From NCBI GenBank assembly GCA_041747855.1, contig JBGTEJ010000021.1, positions 1 through 64,000 of the forward strand: a stretch of 64,000 nucleotides of DNA. The letters run 5' to 3'. This DNA comes from ZC4RG35 sp041747855 (GTDB taxonomy: Bacteria; Actinomycetota; Acidimicrobiia; Spongiisociales; ZC4RG35). Below are positions 62,694-64,000 of this stretch, one piece after another. Position 1 is the first letter of the stretch. The number at the start of each line of letters is the position of its first letter. The notes under the pieces are model-generated. The model was given only the letters and a program-made list of their open reading frames with translations. It had not been told where the DNA came from and made no database searches. Made by a program: the position numbers and the translations under genes.

Positions 62694-62794
62694 CTCCCCT
62701 CAGCAGTCCCCCCCCCCCTGCGCTCAGCACATACGTACGTAACAGCGTCGGGCGGAACCTCCAAGAGGAGACGCCAACCCGGCGCAATCGTTGG

Positions 62795-63034
62795 TCAGGA
62801 GCCTTCAGGGGGCGTTGGCTCTACGGGAAGGGTGTTCTCGACTGGAACCGTGATTCCGGTGTCGTTCTCGCCCGGCTCAGCACCGTTGAGGACGAAGAGC
62901 CAGATCACGAACAGGACGGCCAGCACCGCGATCGCGGCACCAATGACGATTCCCACACCCTGAGGTCTCTGATTGACCACGACATCCGCGCCACGGTCGT
63001 CTCTTGTTACGACTCGCTCATTTTCATGGGACAT
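62795..63034 (-). CDS. Small single-pass membrane protein
   Basis: A 79-residue protein: charged N-terminus (SHENERVVTRDDRGADVVV), one transmembrane helix (VGIVIGAAIAVLAVLFVIWLFV) and a short external proline/acid tail. No family recognised. GAAGGAGTG precedes the ATG. Confidence 0.72.
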   Translation of the reverse strand: MSHENERVVTRDDRGADVVVNQRPQGVGIVIGAAIAVLAVLFVIWLFVLNGAEPGENDTGITVPVENTLPVEPTPPEGS

Positions 63035-63202
63035 CGTTCACTCCTTCTTTGAGGTAGTACCCAGTTCCCTACCCCTGGCCTTTGGGTCTCAAACCTGCCC
63101 CACCCGAGTGCTCCTCTACGAAACCTGGTGCTCGAATAGAGGGAGCCCGGTAAGGGCACCCTTACATATCTCGTCAACGCCTCTGGTATGCCAGTGAACA
63201 AG

Positions 63203-63230
63203 GAAGGGGGCCCCCAAAGGGGCCCCCTTC
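63203..63230 (-). terminator. Terminator of the CsbD gene
   Basis: A perfect 12-bp GC-rich stem (63203-63214 with 63219-63230) and a four-base CAAA loop, 17 bases after the CsbD stop. It may also serve as a boundary before the membrane-protein gene. Confidence 0.75.
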
Positions 63231-63247
63231 GCTAGCGTGCGATCAGA

Positions 63248-63574
63248 TCAGATCGCAGGATCGTCCCCGAAGTTCCGATCGTCGTTCCCGTCGGTCCGCT
63301 GACCGATGTTTCCGTCGGTGTTCCGCTGACCACCGTTGCCGCCGGTGTTCCCCATGTTCCCATCGGTGTTCCGATGGTCCATATCGTCGCCGTTGAGTCT
63401 GTCCTCGATCGCCTCGACCGTCTCCCCGGTCCGCTCCTTGATGCGCCCGACGAACTCGTCGTAGTTGCCTTCGGCAACATCGAGGTCGTCATCGGTGAGA
63501 TCGCCCCAGGCCTTCTTGGCCTTGCCCTTGAGTTGGTCCCAGCGACCGTCCCACTTGGTGCGTGTGCTGTCCAT
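63248..63574 (-). CDS. CsbD-family stress protein with Asn/Gly-rich tail
   Basis: A 108-residue protein from the ATG at 63574, preceded by AGGAGCACC. Residues 1-58 are CsbD: KWDGRWDQLKGKAKKAWGDLTDDDLDVAEGNYDEFVGRIKERTGETVEAI. The tail repeats units such as RNTDGN and GNTGGN several times, low complexity. CsbD proteins are small general-stress proteins of unknown mechanism. Confidence 0.88.
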   Translation of the reverse strand: MDSTRTKWDGRWDQLKGKAKKAWGDLTDDDLDVAEGNYDEFVGRIKERTGETVEAIEDRLNGDDMDHRNTDGNMGNTGGNGGQRNTDGNIGQRTDGNDDRNFGDDPAI

Positions 63575-63884
63575 GATGGTGCTCCTTTCTGAACGCCGGA
63601 CTTCCTGAACCCCGGACTTCGCTGCCCGTATACCCGACCCGGCGTGAAGCCAAACTAAGAATTGTTTCCGTATCCTCGGCCGGTTCTGCTTGACGTTCGA
63701 CCCTCCTTTTGGCCCTCTCACGACTGGTCGGTTTCCGGATTCGCAGTCCTATTTCTTCCCGCTCTCGGGCCCTATTGGTGGCGGCCCTGTGGAGTCCTCG
63801 AGAGGTTTTCCTGGCGTCAACGGCCGCCTCTGGTTCTCTGTCATCCATTGCGACGCCGCGGACTCCGAAAGACGGAACGGCGAC
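63575..63884. other. Gene-free stretch
   Basis: No coding frame with a plausible start or motif on either strand. It holds the CsbD promoter region; no operator or hairpin stands out. Confidence 0.4.
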
Positions 63885-64000
63885 TCAGAGCGCCGGTTTG
63901 ATCTCCTCGGCCCAGAACTCGAGGAAACCTTCGAGCGGATTACCCACCTGGAAGACATAGATGTGGTCCGCCCCTATCTCCCGAGCCTCGACGATCGAAT
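63885..64000 (-). CDS. Luciferase-like (F420-type) enzyme, C-terminus (partial)
   Basis: The last 38 residues of a minus-strand gene entering from the right: IVEAREIGADHIYVFQVGNP then LEGFLEFWAEEIKPAL and a stop. The ending FWAEEIKPAL recalls bacterial luciferase-like, F420-dependent monooxygenases or reductases. Too short for a firm call. Confidence 0.55.
   Translation of the reverse strand, partial: SIVEAREIGADHIYVFQVGNPLEGFLEFWAEEIKPAL

Noticed and set aside
63260..63385. Short tandem-like repeats that could suggest a CRISPR or VNTR
   Set aside because: They encode the Asn/Gly-rich tail of the CsbD protein; unit lengths vary and there are no spacers.

Overview
The window is high-GC DNA from a free-living bacterium, most likely an actinomycete-type (Actinomycetota) genome. 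Signs of this are the RskA-like anti-sigma factor, a DipZ-like thiol transporter, the DUF6458 protein, a PAP2/lipid-kinase fusion, a probable luciferase-like (F420-type) enzyme at the right edge, frequent GTG/TTG starts and 4-nt ATGA/GTGA overlaps, and leaderless promoters. Acidimicrobiia or a neighbouring class is a reasonable guess, but no rRNA or ribosomal protein is present to settle it. No CRISPR array, intact transposase or prophage was seen. The only tRNA is tRNA-Pro(CGG).

Layout. 1-4.4 kb: the end of an FAD amine-oxidase/desaturase-like gene, then three toxin-antitoxin pairs (HigBA, MazEF-like, RHH/Doc), an SDR dehydrogenase and a VOC protein. 4.7-12.6 kb: two overlapping membrane-remodelling-type GTPases, a frameshifted flavoreductase remnant, a DUF937 protein, an SRPBCC protein, a cyclase-like DUF2652 protein and a TPR/LuxR regulator. 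12.9-19.6 kb: a RelE/YefM pair, then cyanophycinase and cyanophycin synthetase facing a second CphA-like protein that has no ATP-grasp domain; a 51-bp direct repeat flanks this cyanophycin block and a decayed RHH/Doc pair follows. 20-32.4 kb: two large cyclase/ATPase signalling proteins, a 3Fe-4S ferredoxin, a secreted beta-propeller protein, and a PadR-ABC-FtsX export operon behind a twin operator. 32.6-35.4 kb: DUF421 protein, ferritin-like protein and topoisomerase IB. 35.5-41 kb: a TetR-controlled set (TetR, alpha/beta-hydrolase, hydrolase-glycosyltransferase fusion; then OsmC and FAD monooxygenase), both promoters carrying the same palindrome.

41-54 kb: a lipoprotein, a cupredoxin with an ECF sigma/anti-sigma pair, PEP carboxylase, an envelope methionine-sulfoxide repair operon (MsrB, DipZ, MsrA), lipid enzymes, and an ArsR-SRPBCC-RibD-like operon with a leaderless promoter. 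54-64 kb is more housekeeping in character: tRNA-Pro, aspartate semialdehyde dehydrogenase and a short aspartate kinase, cyclophilin, PHP phosphoesterase, MurJ, thiolase, GlpX fructose bisphosphatase and a CsbD stress protein.

The least ordinary parts are the cyanophycin block with its N-domain/Mur-ligase-only partner and flanking direct repeats, the TetR regulon with a Cys-nucleophile hydrolase fused to a glycosyltransferase, and a cyclase/ATPase gene whose only sensible start codon is ACG.
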